Source of the DNA: Cupriavidus phytohabitans
GTDB taxonomy: Bacteria; Pseudomonadota; Gammaproteobacteria; Burkholderiales; Burkholderiaceae
DNA: 64,000 nucleotides
Reading direction: 5' to 3'
Assembly (NCBI RefSeq): GCF_000426345.1
Contig: NZ_AUFE01000023.1
Location: 1-64,000 of the forward strand
Shown here one piece after another: positions 19,308 through 29,102 of the stretch (positions within the stretch are counted from its first letter, which is position 1; every line of letters starts with the position of its first letter). The notes under the pieces are model-generated. The model did not search any database and was not told the origin of the DNA. It saw only the letters and a list, made by a program, of their open reading frames with translations. The position numbers and the translations under genes were made by a program.

Positions 19308-20019
19308 GCGCCGGCAGTTCGCGCTCACGCTGTGGCGGGCGGTGGAAGCCCAGCACGTTGTCTCCACCATGCCGCTGGTCGACAGCCTCGAAGAACAGGC
19401 TGTGCTGGAAGCCGTGCTAGATGCCGGCAAACCCGCCGTGCCGATCGAGGCACGCCACCTGCACTACCTGCTGTTCACCCCTTTTCGCTATCCGCCATCC
19501 CCCTGGGGCTCGCGCTTCCGCGCCGCCCAGGACCCGGGCGTGTTCTACGGCGCCGCGGAGATCCGCACCGCCTGCGCGGAACTGGGCTACTGGCGCTGGC
19601 GCTTCCTCAACGACAGCCCGGCATTGCCACGCATCGACGCGCGCGCGCAGACGCTGTTCGAAGTGCGCATCGCCACCGACGGCGTGGCGCTCGACGCCCC
19701 GCCCTTCGACCGTGACCGCGACACCTGGACCGACCCCGACCAACATGAGCCCTGCCAGGCCTTCGGCCGCATCGCGCGCGAAGCCGGCCTTGGCATGATC
19801 CGCTACGCTTCGGTCCGCGACCCGCTCCGCGGCCTGTGCGGCGCGGTGCTGACGCCGCGCGCTTTCGCCCACCCGCAGCCACTGGCGACCACCACCTGGA
19901 TGCTGACCGTGCGCCGCGACCGCGTGATCTGGCAGCGCGACGACCTGCAGCAGCGCGACAGCTTCGAGTTCGCCGCTACGCTGTGGCAGCGCACAAGCGA
20001 TAGTCCCGGCGCGGGCTGA
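19267..20019 (+). CDS. RES-domain toxin
   Basis: A 250-residue RES-family toxin. RES toxins of the MbcT/ResT type act on NAD+. The conserved Arg, Glu and Ser are visible as LWRAV (about residue 24), RFRAAQDPGVFYGAAE with TACAE (about 83-105) and IRYASVRDP (about 178-186). GTG at 19267 is upstream of the antitoxin stop; the sequence SFTTWTPPAVAS is poorly conserved, so the real start may be a little downstream. It directly follows its cognate Xre antitoxin. No terminator is seen before the tRNA gene. Confidence 0.88.
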   Translation: MSFTTWTPPAVASERRQFALTLWRAVEAQHVVSTMPLVDSLEEQAVLEAVLDAGKPAVPIEARHLHYLLFTPFRYPPSPWGSRFRAAQDPGVFYGAAEIRTACAELGYWRWRFLNDSPALPRIDARAQTLFEVRIATDGVALDAPPFDRDRDTWTDPDQHEPCQAFGRIAREAGLGMIRYASVRDPLRGLCGAVLTPRAFAHPQPLATTTWMLTVRRDRVIWQRDDLQQRDSFEFAATLWQRTSDSPGAG

Positions 20020-20097
20020 ACCTGTTCGCGCACGCGGCGATCTAATCGTTGTGGCATGAGGGTTGTCGCCGTGCCTGATGATATTTCGAATCAGGTG

Positions 20098-20126
20098 TTG
20101 CAATGCGCAACCAAGTGCCCTATAAT
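20098..20126 (+). promoter_or_regulatory. promoter of initiator tRNA-Met
   Basis: TTGCAA (20098-20103), 17-bp spacer, TATAAT (20121-20126), 15 bp before the tRNA 5' end. Confidence 0.8.
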
Positions 20127-20141
20127 CTTCTCTTCGACGGA

Positions 20142-20219
<78 letters not shown>

Positions 20220-20271
20220 CCGCTTGATGATGCGGTTGGACACTGCAAGTCATCCGATCCGTCCGACAGAC

Positions 20272-20300
20272 AAACCCGCCGCTGGCGGGTTTTTTGTTTT
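20272..20300 (+). terminator. rho-independent terminator after tRNA-fMet
   Basis: Stem AACCCGCC (20273-20280) and GGCGGGTT (20284-20291) with loop GCT, followed by TTTTTGTTTT. Confidence 0.85.
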
Positions 20301-20448
20301 GGCCGCGCCGCTTCGCACAGGCTCCGCACAAACGCCGAGGGCATCATCCGTGCCGCATGCAACCGACCGCATCGCACTACCCTGCTGGCCCGCCCCGGCG
20401 CCCTTCGCGAGGGTGATACACTTTCGCCATTCCTCCCGGACGCCCCTC

Positions 20449-21033
20449 ATGAAATTCTGCTCGAACTGTGGCCATGCGGTCGTGTTGCGTGTGCCTGATG
20501 GCGACAACCGGCCGCGCAGTGTCTGCGACAGCTGCGGCACCATCCACTATGTCAACCCGCGCAATGTCGTGGGAACGATTCCGGTCTGGGAAGACAAGAT
20601 CCTGATCTGCAAGCGCGCGATCGAGCCGCGCTATGGCTTCTGGACCCTGCCGGCCGGCTTCATGGAAATCGGCGAGACCACCGCACAAGCCGCCTCGCGC
20701 GAGACGCTGGAAGAAGCTGGCGCGCGCGTGCAGGTTGGCGAGCTGTTCTCGATCCTGAATGTGCCGCATGTGCACCAGGTGCACCTGTTCTACCTGGCCA
20801 CGCTGGACGACCTCGACATCGCGCCGGGCGAGGAAAGCCTGGAGGTCAAGCTGGTGGAAGAAGCCGACGTGCCGTGGGACGAACTCGCGTTCCCGACCGT
20901 GATCCACACGCTGCGCTGCTTCTTTGCCGACCGCGCCGCCGGCCGGCTGCAGGACGGCAGCTTCCGGCTGCATAGCCTGGATATCGACAAGCCCATGCGC
21001 CCGCTGACCAGCCGGGCCACGGTCACGCCCTGA
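20449..21033 (+). CDS. Nudix hydrolase with N-terminal zinc ribbon
   Basis: A 194-residue protein. The N-terminus has a four-cysteine zinc ribbon (CSNCG near residue 4 and CDSCG near residue 25). The Nudix box [20 protein letters not shown] (about 64-83) carries the catalytic REXXEE. Members hydrolyse nucleoside diphosphates linked to another group, and the zinc ribbon recalls NADH pyrophosphatases, but the protein is shorter than NudC and lacks its full N-terminal domain. The frame is open further upstream through the tRNA; ATG 20449 gives the conserved N-terminus MKFCSNCG. It is followed 43 bp later by aat. Confidence 0.85.
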   Translation: MKFCSNCGHAVVLRVPDGDNRPRSVCDSCGTIHYVNPRNVVGTIPVWEDKILICKRAIEPRYGFWTLPAGFMEIGETTAQAASRETLEEAGARVQVGELFSILNVPHVHQVHLFYLATLDDLDIAPGEESLEVKLVEEADVPWDELAFPTVIHTLRCFFADRAAGRLQDGSFRLHSLDIDKPMRPLTSRATVTP

Positions 21034-21076
21034 GCGCCCGGCCGGCGCGCGCAGCACAACTCCCGGCACAGCCCGC

Positions 21077-21829
21077 ATGATCGCCTGGCTGGATCCGCAC
21101 GACCCGTTTCCGCCGGTGGAGCAGGCGCTCGGCGCCGATTCGGATGCGCCGGGGCTGCTGGCGGCGAGCCGCGACCTGTCGCCTCAGCGGCTGCTGCTGG
21201 CGTACCGGCAAGGCATCTTTCCCTGGTATTCGAGCGGCCAGCCGGTGCTGTGGTGGAGCACCGACCCGCGCATGGTGCTGGCGCCGCATGCCTTGCGTGT
21301 GTCGGTGACACTGCGCAAGACGCTGCGCCGTGTGCTGCGCGATGCCGACTGGGAAATTCGCGTCGATGACGATTTCCTGGCCGTGATGCGCGCCTGCGCC
21401 ATCACGCCGCGCGATGGCCAGGACGGCACCTGGATCACCGACGACATCATTGCCGCCTATGGCACGCTGCATCGCAACGGCATGGCGCATTCGGTGGAGA
21501 GCTGGTATCGCGGCGAGCGTGTCGGCGGTTTGTATGGCGTAGCGCTGGGCCGGATGTTCTTCGGCGAGTCGATGTTCGCGCACCGCACCGACGCCTCCAA
21601 GATCGCGCTGGCGGCGCTGTGCGCCTTCCTCGGCAACCACGGCGTGGCGATGATAGACTGCCAGCAGGAGACCGATCACCTGGCCTCGCTGGGCGCCAGC
21701 CCGATCCCCCGCGCGCAATTCGTGGCACATGTGCGCGCGGCGGCGGTGCAGCCCGCGATCAGCCCGTGGCGGTTCGATAAGTCGGTGCTGGAGCGCTGGG
21801 CCGGGACACCAGCCGCGCCAGCCGGTTGA
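21077..21829 (+). CDS. aat: leucyl/phenylalanyl-tRNA-protein transferase
   Basis: A 250-residue transferase of the usual length that adds Leu or Phe from tRNA to proteins with N-terminal Arg or Lys, marking them for ClpS/ClpAP. Conserved stretches are [38 protein letters not shown] and [10 protein letters not shown]. It is followed by bpt, the other bacterial N-degron transferase, an arrangement common in betaproteobacteria. Confidence 0.95.
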   Translation: MIAWLDPHDPFPPVEQALGADSDAPGLLAASRDLSPQRLLLAYRQGIFPWYSSGQPVLWWSTDPRMVLAPHALRVSVTLRKTLRRVLRDADWEIRVDDDFLAVMRACAITPRDGQDGTWITDDIIAAYGTLHRNGMAHSVESWYRGERVGGLYGVALGRMFFGESMFAHRTDASKIALAALCAFLGNHGVAMIDCQQETDHLASLGASPIPRAQFVAHVRAAAVQPAISPWRFDKSVLERWAGTPAAPAG

Positions 21830-21908
21830 ATCCAGGGAAGGACGCCGCCACCGCTCACCGCCCGTCCGCCCCCTCGCCCGCATCGTCCCGCCCGGAGCCC
21901 CCAGAGTC

Positions 21909-22706
21909 ATGAGCAAGCTGAAGGAACTACCGCTCTCTGCGCTGCAGTTCTACGCCACGGCGCCCTACGCTTGCAGCTATCTGGAAGGCCGCATGGCGCG
22001 CTCGCAGGTCGCCACGCCCGCGCACCTGATCAACGCCGACGTCTATTCGCGGCTGGTGCGCGCCGGTTTCCGGCGCAGCGGCATCTTCACCTACCGGCCG
22101 TATTGCGACGACTGCCACGCGTGCACGCCATGCCGCGTGCTGGTCGACCAGTTCACGCCCGACCGATCGCAGCGCCGCGCGTGGCGGCGGCACGAGCACC
22201 TGCAGGCGCTGGTGGCGCCGCTGACCTACGTCGAAGAGCACTATTCGCTGTACCTGCTGTACCAGTCGATGCGCCACGCCGGCGGCGGCATGGACCAGGA
22301 CAGCCGCGACCAGTATGAGCAGTTCTTGCTGCAGAGCCGCGTCAATTCGCGCCTCGTGGAGTTCCGCGACCCGCCGGGATCGCCCGAGGCCGGCCGGCTA
22401 CGCATGGTCAGCATGATCGACGTGCTGGACGACGGTCTCTCGTCGGTCTACACCTTCTATGACCCGCTCGAGCGTAATGCCAGCTATGGCACCTTCAACA
22501 TCCTGTGGCAGATCCAGCAGACCCATGCGCTCGGCCTGCCGCACCTGTACCTGGGCTACTGGATCGCAGACAGCCGCAAGATGGCGTACAAGGCACGCTT
22601 CCAGCCGCTACAGGTACTGACCGGCAACCACTGGCACGCCTTCGAGGAAAAGGACGCCGCGCCCGCGGCCCCCGACACCCCCGAGACGCCTTCCGCGCAG
22701 GGGTAG
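21909..22706 (+). CDS. bpt: aspartate/glutamate leucyltransferase
   Basis: A 265-residue Bpt protein (ATE-like fold) that conjugates Leu to N-terminal Asp or Glu. Family marks are [20 protein letters not shown], the Cys pairs [11 protein letters not shown] (about residues 65-75) and the C-terminal [20 protein letters not shown]. The frame stays open into aat; ATG 21909 ([14 protein letters not shown]) is the conserved start. The C-terminal Ala/Pro-rich tail is not conserved. Together with aat it completes the leucine-type N-degron pathway. Confidence 0.95.
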   Translation: MSKLKELPLSALQFYATAPYACSYLEGRMARSQVATPAHLINADVYSRLVRAGFRRSGIFTYRPYCDDCHACTPCRVLVDQFTPDRSQRRAWRRHEHLQALVAPLTYVEEHYSLYLLYQSMRHAGGGMDQDSRDQYEQFLLQSRVNSRLVEFRDPPGSPEAGRLRMVSMIDVLDDGLSSVYTFYDPLERNASYGTFNILWQIQQTHALGLPHLYLGYWIADSRKMAYKARFQPLQVLTGNHWHAFEEKDAAPAAPDTPETPSAQG

Positions 22707-22760
22707 CCCGCCACCGGGCAAGCGGCCCAGCCGCTACAATGCCGGGCTGGAATTCACTCT

Positions 22761-23822
22761 GTGACGGCCCCGCCGGCCGGCTGCCCCGTGCTCAACGCGC
22801 TCTACCCCCTGTTTCGCCCCGCCCTGTTCTCGATGGATGCCGAGGACGCCCACCATTTCACGCTGAACAACCTGCTGCGCGCCCACCGCATGGGCCTGGC
22901 CGGCTGCCTCGGCAACAAGATTGCGGATGATCCGCGCACCGTGATGGGCGTGCGCTTTCCCAACCCGGTCGGGCTGGCAGCCGGGCTGGACAAGGACGGT
23001 GCGTATATCGACGGGCTGGCCGCGTTCGGCTTCGGCTTTATCGAGGTGGGCACGGTCACGCCGCGCGCGCAGCCGGGCAACCCGCGCCCGCGCATGTTCC
23101 GGCTGCCGCAGGCGGATGCGCTGATCAACCGCATGGGCTTCAACAACGGCGGCGTCGATGCCTTTGTCGCCAACGTCAAGGCGTCGCGCTGGAAGGCCGA
23201 GGGCGGCGTGCTGGGGCTGAACATCGGCAAGAACGCCGACACCCCGATCGAGCGCGCCAACGACGACTACCTGTACTGCCTGGAGCGCGTCTATCCGCAC
23301 GCAAGCTACGTGACGGTCAATATCTCGTCGCCCAACACCAAGAACCTGCGCCAGTTGCAGGGCGCGAGCGAACTGGACAGCCTGCTGTCTACGCTGAAGG
23401 ACGCGCAGCGGCGCCTGGCCGACCAGCACAAGCGCTATGTGCCGCTGGCGCTGAAGATCGCACCGGATCTCGACGCCGACCAGATCGGCAATATCGGCGA
23501 CGCGCTGGTGCGCCACAAGATCGACGGCGTGATCGCCACCAACACCACCATCTCGCGCGAGGCAGTCAAGGGCCTGCCGCATGCCGAGGAAGCCGGCGGC
23601 CTGTCGGGGCGCCCGGTGTTCGAGGCCTCCACGCGCGTGGTGCGCGCGCTGCACGCCGTGGTCGGCGACGCGGTGCCGATCATCGGCGTGGGCGGCATCT
23701 TCAGCGGCGCGGATGCGCGCGCCAAGATCGACGCCGGCGCGAAGCTGGTGCAGGTCTACAGCGGGCTGATCTACCGCGGCCCGGCGCTGGTGCGCGACTG
23801 CGCCGCGGCGCTGCGCCGCTGA
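22761..23822 (+). CDS. pyrD: dihydroorotate dehydrogenase (quinone), class 2
   Basis: A 353-residue FMN enzyme of the inner membrane that oxidises dihydroorotate to orotate with ubiquinone, in pyrimidine synthesis. An N-terminal amphipathic region ([19 protein letters not shown]) is typical of class 2 enzymes. Core motifs are [13 protein letters not shown], the active-site [15 protein letters not shown], and [13 protein letters not shown] with the C-terminal [11 protein letters not shown]. The GTG at 22761 is the longest reasonable start; the in-frame GTG at 22788 (LNALYPLF) is more like related N-termini and may be the true one. Confidence 0.93.
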   Translation: MTAPPAGCPVLNALYPLFRPALFSMDAEDAHHFTLNNLLRAHRMGLAGCLGNKIADDPRTVMGVRFPNPVGLAAGLDKDGAYIDGLAAFGFGFIEVGTVTPRAQPGNPRPRMFRLPQADALINRMGFNNGGVDAFVANVKASRWKAEGGVLGLNIGKNADTPIERANDDYLYCLERVYPHASYVTVNISSPNTKNLRQLQGASELDSLLSTLKDAQRRLADQHKRYVPLALKIAPDLDADQIGNIGDALVRHKIDGVIATNTTISREAVKGLPHAEEAGGLSGRPVFEASTRVVRALHAVVGDAVPIIGVGGIFSGADARAKIDAGAKLVQVYSGLIYRGPALVRDCAAALRR

Positions 23823-24230
23823 CGCTTATCCGCCCCCCGGGGGCGGCCACGCGATCCAACTCGAGGAAAACCTCGAAGCCGGGATGCGCAATTGCATGAA
23901 GATCGGATCGCCGCAATCGGGGTAATCCACAGGCAAATCACGAATCCCGCGCAATAATATGCGCCCCGATGGCCGATTGCAGGCTTCCGACAGCATCGGA
24001 TGCTCTCAATCGGCATGATGACTACGCATTTCGTGCGCGAGAAGTGGTATCCTCGCAGGCTTATCGCTGTCGCATCCGACGCGTCCGCGCACGCTCCCTC
24101 CCGCCGCAGGAAGCCCTTGCGCCCGCCGCGGACCGGCACCGCCCGCCCATGCGCGGGTGCGCCAGGACAGCGGACCGAACCATCCGCGGCCGCATCCAAT
24201 CCAGAACCGAGCTTTCGGGGGAGAACAAGC
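23823..24230 (+). other. 408-bp intergenic region before the TrpXYZ-type operon
   Basis: Just after pyrD is a GC hairpin (around 23831-23847) and a small dyad TCGAGG-AAAA-CCTCGA (23861-23876), without a T-run. An AATAAT/TAATAT -10-like element is at 23953-23960 but lacks a good -35. I see no gene and no recognisable riboswitch. Confidence 0.4.
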
Positions 24231-25208
24231 ATGAAGTCCATCAAGGGTCTCGCAGCAACCAAGTCGATCCTGGGCGGCGCCGTGGCGCTGGCCTTGCTGT
24301 ACGGCGGCGCCGTGCAGGCCCAGACCGTCAAGGTGCTGTCGATCGTCGACCACCCTGCACTGGATGCAATCCGCGACGGCGTGCGCGCCGAGCTGAAGGC
24401 CGCCGGTTATGACGCCGACAAGAGCCTGAAGTGGGAATACCAGAGCGCCCAGGGCAACACCGGCACGGCGGCGCAGATCGCCCGCAAGTTCGTCGGCGAC
24501 AACCCGAACGCCATCGTTGCCATCGCCACTCCGTCGGCCCAGGCCGTGGTCGCCGCGACCAAGACGGTGCCGGTGGTGTATTCGGGCGTGACCGATCCGG
24601 TCGCCGCGCAGCTGGTCAAGAGCTGGTCGCCGTCGGGCACCAACGTGACCGGCGTGTCGGACAAGCTGCCCCTGGACAAGCAGGTCGCCCTGATCAAGCG
24701 TGTGGTGCCCAAGGCCAAGAACGTGGGCATGGTCTACAACCCGGGCGAGGCCAACTCGGTCGTGGTGGTCAAGGAACTGAAGGAGCTGCTGGCCAAGGAA
24801 GGCCTGACGCTGAAGGAAGCCGCCGCGCCGCGCACCGTGGACATCGGCCCGGCCGCCAAGAGCCTGATCGGCAAGGTCGACGTGATCTACACCAACACCG
24901 ACAACAACGTGGTGTCGGCGTATGAGTCGCTGGTCAAGGTCGCCAACGAATCGAAGATCCCGCTGGTGGCGGCCGACACCGACAGCGTCAAGCGTGGTGC
25001 CGTGGCCGCGCTGGGCATCAACTACGGCGACCTGGGGCACCAGACCGGCAAGGTCGTGGTGCGCATCCTGAAGGGCGAGAAGCCCGGTGCGATCGCTTCG
25101 CAGACCAGCGACAACCTGGAGCTGTTCGTGAACACGGGCGCCGCCGCCAAGCAAGGCGCCACGCTGTCGCCGGAGCTGATCAAGGAAGCCAAGACGGTCA
25201 TCAAGTAA
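24231..25208 (+). CDS. ABC transporter substrate-binding protein, TrpX family
   Basis: A 325-residue member of the ABC_sub_bind family (PF04392 type). Residues 1-30 are a signal peptide ending in GGAVQA. Typical stretches are KVLSIVDHPALDAIRDG, AIATPSAQAVVAATK, VPVVYSGVTDP and YTNTDNNVVSAYESLVKVA. The ATG has GGGGGAGAACAAGC upstream; longer upstream frames have no signal peptide. It is followed by a permease and an ATPase of the same system. Gram-positive relatives (TrpXYZ) have been linked to tryptophan; the ligand here is unknown. Confidence 0.88.
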   Translation: MKSIKGLAATKSILGGAVALALLYGGAVQAQTVKVLSIVDHPALDAIRDGVRAELKAAGYDADKSLKWEYQSAQGNTGTAAQIARKFVGDNPNAIVAIATPSAQAVVAATKTVPVVYSGVTDPVAAQLVKSWSPSGTNVTGVSDKLPLDKQVALIKRVVPKAKNVGMVYNPGEANSVVVVKELKELLAKEGLTLKEAAAPRTVDIGPAAKSLIGKVDVIYTNTDNNVVSAYESLVKVANESKIPLVAADTDSVKRGAVAALGINYGDLGHQTGKVVVRILKGEKPGAIASQTSDNLELFVNTGAAAKQGATLSPELIKEAKTVIK

Positions 25209-25377
25209 TCACGGCAAGCCCGTCCCTGCCGTCGTTGGACGGAGGGCGCCCCGCCGGTCCTATCCGGACCGGCAGGGCATGACAGGGCGAGGCGGCAGGC
25301 AGCCCCACACGGGCAGCGCTGCCCGCCCCAAAAGCCGGCGCCAGGGTAGCCGCCGGCCCCCGCAACAGGATTCCCCC

Positions 25378-26274
25378 ATGTCCCTTTTTTCCCTTCTGGG
25401 CGCCCTGGAGATCGGCCTGATCTTCAGCCTGGTGGCGCTCGGGGTGCTGATTTCCTTCCGCATCCTCAACTTTCCCGACCTGACCGTTGACGGCAGCTTC
25501 CCGCTGGGCGGCGCCGTTGCCGCGACGCTGATCGCGGCCGGCCAGGATCCCTTCCTGGCGACCGTGGTGGCGATCGCCGCCGGCGCGCTGGCAGGCTGGA
25601 TCACCGGCTGGCTCAATGTCCGGCTCAAGATCATGGACCTGCTCGCCAGTATCCTGATGATGATCGCGCTGTACTCGGTCAACCTGCGCATCATGGGCCG
25701 CCCGAATGTGCCGCTGATCACCGAGCCGACCCTGTTCACCATCCTGCAGCCGGAATGGATGCCCGACTATGTGTTGCGTCCGCTGGTGCTGTTCATCGTG
25801 GTGGTGATCGCCAAGCTCGGCCTGGACTGGTTCTTCAGCTCGCAACTGGGCCTGGCGATGCGCGCCACCGGCGCCAATCCGCGCATGGCGCGGGCGCAGG
25901 GCATCCCCACCGGCCGCGCTACGCTGGCCGGCATGGCGCTGTCCAATGCGCTGGTGGCACTGGCCGGTGCGCTGTTCGCGCAGACCCAGGGCGGCTCGGA
26001 CATCTCGATGGGCATCGGCACCATCGTGATCGGCCTGGCCGCGGTGATCATCGGCGAAACCGTGCTGCCGGCGCGTCGCCTGATCTGGACCACGCTGGCC
26101 GTGGTGCTGGGCGCCATCCTGTACCGCTTCTTCATTGCGCTGGCGCTGAACAGCGACTTCATCGGCCTGAAGGCGCAGGACCTGAACCTGGTCACCGCCG
26201 CGCTGGTGACGATCGCGCTGGTGCTGCCGGCCACGCGCAAGAAGCTGTTTGCCCGCAAGAACGGAGGTGCCTGA
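25378..26274 (+). CDS. ABC transporter permease, TrpY family
   Basis: A 298-residue integral membrane permease with about eight to nine hydrophobic segments. It has the family's LISFRILNFPDLTVDGSFPLG near the N-terminus and MRATGANPRMARAQGI, the probable coupling loop, near residue 160. It lies between the binding protein and the ATPase and ends two bases before the ATPase start. The low spacing indicates cotranscription. Confidence 0.9.
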   Translation: MSLFSLLGALEIGLIFSLVALGVLISFRILNFPDLTVDGSFPLGGAVAATLIAAGQDPFLATVVAIAAGALAGWITGWLNVRLKIMDLLASILMMIALYSVNLRIMGRPNVPLITEPTLFTILQPEWMPDYVLRPLVLFIVVVIAKLGLDWFFSSQLGLAMRATGANPRMARAQGIPTGRATLAGMALSNALVALAGALFAQTQGGSDISMGIGTIVIGLAAVIIGETVLPARRLIWTTLAVVLGAILYRFFIALALNSDFIGLKAQDLNLVTAALVTIALVLPATRKKLFARKNGGA

Positions 26275-26275
26275 G

Positions 26276-27070
26276 ATGCTGCGCGCACAAGACCTGAAGC
26301 TCACCTTCAACCCGGGCACTCCGATCGAGACCCGCGCGCTGCGCGGCCTCACGCTGGAAATCCCCAGCGGCCAGTTCGTCGCCGTGATCGGCTCCAACGG
26401 CGCCGGCAAGTCGACCTTCCTGAATGCGATCAGCGGCGACCAGATGGTCGACTCCGGCCGCATCACCATCGATGACACCGACGTCACCCGCCAGCCGGCC
26501 TGGGACCGCGCGCACCTGGTGGCGCGCGTGTTCCAGGACCCGATGGCCGGCACCTGCGAGGCGCTGACCATCGAGGAGAACATGGCGCTGGCGATGGCGC
26601 GCGGCGCGAAGCGGGGTTTCCGCCCGGCGCTGAACCGCGCCTCGCGCGAGCTCTTCCGCGAGAAGCTGCGGCTGCTGAACCTGGGGCTGGAAAACCGCCT
26701 GACCGACCGCATCGGCCTGCTCTCCGGCGGCCAGCGCCAGGCGGTGAGCCTGCTGATGGCATCGCTGCAGCCGTCGCGCATCCTGCTGCTGGACGAGCAT
26801 ACCGCCGCACTGGACCCGAAGACCGCCGCGTTCGTGCTGGAACTGACCGCGCGCATCGTCGAGGAAAGCAGGCTGACGACGATGATGGTGACGCACAGCA
26901 TGCGCCAGGCGCTGGATTATGGCCAACGCACGGTGATGCTGCACCAGGGGCAGGTAGTGCTGGATGTTTCGGGTGACAAGCGCAAGGGGCTGGATGTGCC
27001 GGACCTGCTGAAGATGTTCGAGCAGACGCGGCATGAGCAGCTGGATGATGATGCGCTGTTGCTGGGGTGA
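26276..27070 (+). CDS. ABC transporter ATP-binding protein, TrpZ family
   Basis: A 264-residue ATPase with Walker A GSNGAGKS (39-46), signature LLSGGQRQAVSLLMA and Walker B ILLLDEHTAALDP; the H-loop is MVTHSMRQAL. GGAGGTGCCTGAG precedes the ATG inside the end of the permease gene. It powers the TrpXYZ-type importer and is followed by a strong terminator. Confidence 0.92.
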   Translation: MLRAQDLKLTFNPGTPIETRALRGLTLEIPSGQFVAVIGSNGAGKSTFLNAISGDQMVDSGRITIDDTDVTRQPAWDRAHLVARVFQDPMAGTCEALTIEENMALAMARGAKRGFRPALNRASRELFREKLRLLNLGLENRLTDRIGLLSGGQRQAVSLLMASLQPSRILLLDEHTAALDPKTAAFVLELTARIVEESRLTTMMVTHSMRQALDYGQRTVMLHQGQVVLDVSGDKRKGLDVPDLLKMFEQTRHEQLDDDALLLG

Positions 27071-27087
27071 AACCCCTGGCGCAAAAA

Positions 27088-27118
27088 GAAACGGGGAGCT
27101 TCGGCTCCCCGTTTCTTT
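27088..27118. terminator. bidirectional rho-independent terminator
   Basis: Perfect 12-bp stem GAAACGGGGAGC (27088-27099) and GCTCCCCGTTTC (27104-27115) with a TTCG tetraloop. A-rich left and T-rich right flanks let it serve both the ABC operon and the convergent Bug gene. Confidence 0.9.
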
Positions 27119-27136
27119 GGCCTGGCGAACCGACGG

Positions 27137-28135
27137 CTAGTCGATCGTGATACGGCGCTGCTTGATCACTCCCGCCCACCGCGTACTCTCCTTCTGGATG
27201 GCCGCAGCCAGCTGCTGCGGCGTACCGCCCGCCGCCTCCATCCCCAGCGTCGCCAGCTTTTCCTTCAGCACCGCATCGGCCAGCACCGCGTCGACGTGCT
27301 GGCTGAGCTTGCGCACGACCTCAGGCGGCGTACCCGCCGGTGCCATCAACGCATACCATGACACCGCCTCGAACTTCGGGAAGCCCTGCTCCGCGATCGT
27401 CGGCACATCGGGCAGCACCGTCGAGCGCTGGGCGCTGGCCACGCCCAAGGCACGCAGCTTGCCGGCCTTGATGTAAGGCAGTGCCGCCGACAGCTGGGCG
27501 AACATCATCGTCACCTGCCCGCCGACCACATCGGTTATGGCGGGGCTCACGCCCTTGTACGGTACGTGGTTCAGCTTGACGTTGGCATCGAGCTGCAGCA
27601 GTTCGCCGGCCAGGTGCGCCTGGCTGCCGGCGCCGGGCGAGGCGAAGCTCAGTTCGCCGGGCTTCTGCGCGGCAAGCTTGAGCAGATCCGCCAGCGACCT
27701 GACAGGCGTGGCCGCGTTGACCACCAGCACGTTTTCAGCGGTGGCGAGCATCGCCACCGGCGCCAGGTCGGACTGCTTGTAAGGCAGGTTCGGCATCAGC
27801 GTGGGATTCACCGCGATATTGCCGACCGGCACCAGCGCGAGGGTGTAGCCATCGGGCGCGGCCTTGGCCACCATGTCGACACCAATGGTGCCGGCGGCGC
27901 CGGCCTTGTTCTCGACCAGCACGCTTTGGCCGGTGGCCTTGGCAACGCCTTCCCCGACGGCGCGCGCCAGCACGTCGGCCGGGCCACCGGCGGCGAATGG
28001 CACCACAATGCGCACCGGCTTGGCGGGATACGCCGGCGGCTGGGCATGCGCCGCCGCTGCGCCGAACCATGTCGCGCAGGCTGCCGCGCAAGCGAACAGG
28101 CACTGCGTGGCAAGGCGCCGGATGTCAGGATTCAT
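27137..28135 (-). CDS. Bug/TctC-family periplasmic solute-binding protein
   Basis: A 332-residue tripartite-tricarboxylate-type receptor (Bug family), very numerous in Burkholderiales. A signal peptide ends near AAAHAQ. Conserved marks are YPAKPVRIVVPFAAGGPADVLAR, ENKAGAAGTIG and APDGYTLAL. ATG 28135 is chosen because it places the Arg-containing n-region next to the hydrophobic core; the frame extends 12 codons upstream to 28171. No TctA/TctB membrane genes are adjacent, so the partner permease is unknown. It lies 133 bp downstream of a PhnD-like gene on the same strand. Confidence 0.9.
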   Translation of the reverse strand: MNPDIRRLATQCLFACAAACATWFGAAAAHAQPPAYPAKPVRIVVPFAAGGPADVLARAVGEGVAKATGQSVLVENKAGAAGTIGVDMVAKAAPDGYTLALVPVGNIAVNPTLMPNLPYKQSDLAPVAMLATAENVLVVNAATPVRSLADLLKLAAQKPGELSFASPGAGSQAHLAGELLQLDANVKLNHVPYKGVSPAITDVVGGQVTMMFAQLSAALPYIKAGKLRALGVASAQRSTVLPDVPTIAEQGFPKFEAVSWYALMAPAGTPPEVVRKLSQHVDAVLADAVLKEKLATLGMEAAGGTPQQLAAAIQKESTRWAGVIKQRRITID

Positions 28136-28268
28136 GAAAGGATTCAAAGCAGCATTTACAGCGAATTTCATGACGGTTTCCCCAATTTGGCAGTAATCAG
28201 GCTATGGCTCCTCCACCGCGCGGGCAGTCTTGTTCTCGCCAATGGCCGTGTGCGGTCCGACGCGTTGC

Positions 28269-29102
28269 CTAGCCCGTGCCCCGCTCTCCGGCCGCGGGAT
28301 CGGTCAGCGCAAAGCTCGCCAGATCCGCTTCGTTCGCCATCGCGGGCAGGCAGGCGTAGTCGGCGGGTTGCACCGCGGCGAAGCGCGCCAGCCCCAGCAT
28401 GGCCAGCAGCGCGGCGCCCGCGGCATCCTCATGCATGCCCAGCAATGCCGCGCGCACGCGCGCACACTGCTGCGGATCGGCTCCCGCCGATGCGACCAGC
28501 ACCGGGATCGGTGCGGGCGGCGTCAGCGCCAGCGTCTTCAGTTGCGCAACAAGCCCAGGGGCATAGCGGCGCAGCAGGTCCATCACATAGCTGTCGATCA
28601 CCCCCACCTCAGCATCGCCTGCAAGCACGGCACCGATGACCTCGCTCGGCGTTGGCGTCACCATCGCAGCGGGCCGGTACAGCGCCCGCGTACCCGCCGG
28701 TGCCAGCCGCATCAGGTAATGGCGCGGCGCGTTATAGCCCGAGTTCGACTCAGGCAACATGCATGCCAGCCGCCCGCCGAAAGTCTGCGCCAGCGACTGC
28801 GCCGGCGCATCGGCGCGCATGATGAACTCCGTGAAGTACACTGGCCGTCCGTCGTAACGCGACCGCGACGGAACCGGCGCGGCCAGCAACTGCGGCGTTA
28901 CCGGCGCGCTCGCGTACGGATAGCCGCACATGAACACGCAGCCGCAGTCCTGCCTCGCCCACAGCGCGTTAATCGGCTCTGGCGCGGGATGCCCGACATA
29001 CGGCAACGCCACGCCCGCACGCTCGGACACGCGCGCCAGCAGTGCGCGCCATGCCCCTTCGGCCTGCGGCGTTACCGCGTACATGCGGGCATTGGCGATC
29101 AT
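28269..29102 (-). CDS. PhnD-like substrate-binding protein (PF12974 type)
   Basis: A 277-residue protein resembling phosphate/phosphonate-type (PhnD-like) binding proteins, with GCVFMCGYPYA, PVYFTEFIMRADAPAQSL, and EVGVIDSYVMDLLRRY. It has no obvious signal peptide (MIANARMYAVTPQAEGAW), which is odd for a periplasmic receptor and suggests a cytoplasmic sensor or an unusual start. The ATG overlaps the stop of the upstream cyclodeaminase-like gene by ATGA, so the two are coupled. The ligand is unknown. Confidence 0.75.
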   Translation of the reverse strand: MIANARMYAVTPQAEGAWRALLARVSERAGVALPYVGHPAPEPINALWARQDCGCVFMCGYPYASAPVTPQLLAAPVPSRSRYDGRPVYFTEFIMRADAPAQSLAQTFGGRLACMLPESNSGYNAPRHYLMRLAPAGTRALYRPAAMVTPTPSEVIGAVLAGDAEVGVIDSYVMDLLRRYAPGLVAQLKTLALTPPAPIPVLVASAGADPQQCARVRAALLGMHEDAAGAALLAMLGLARFAAVQPADYACLPAMANEADLASFALTDPAAGERGTG

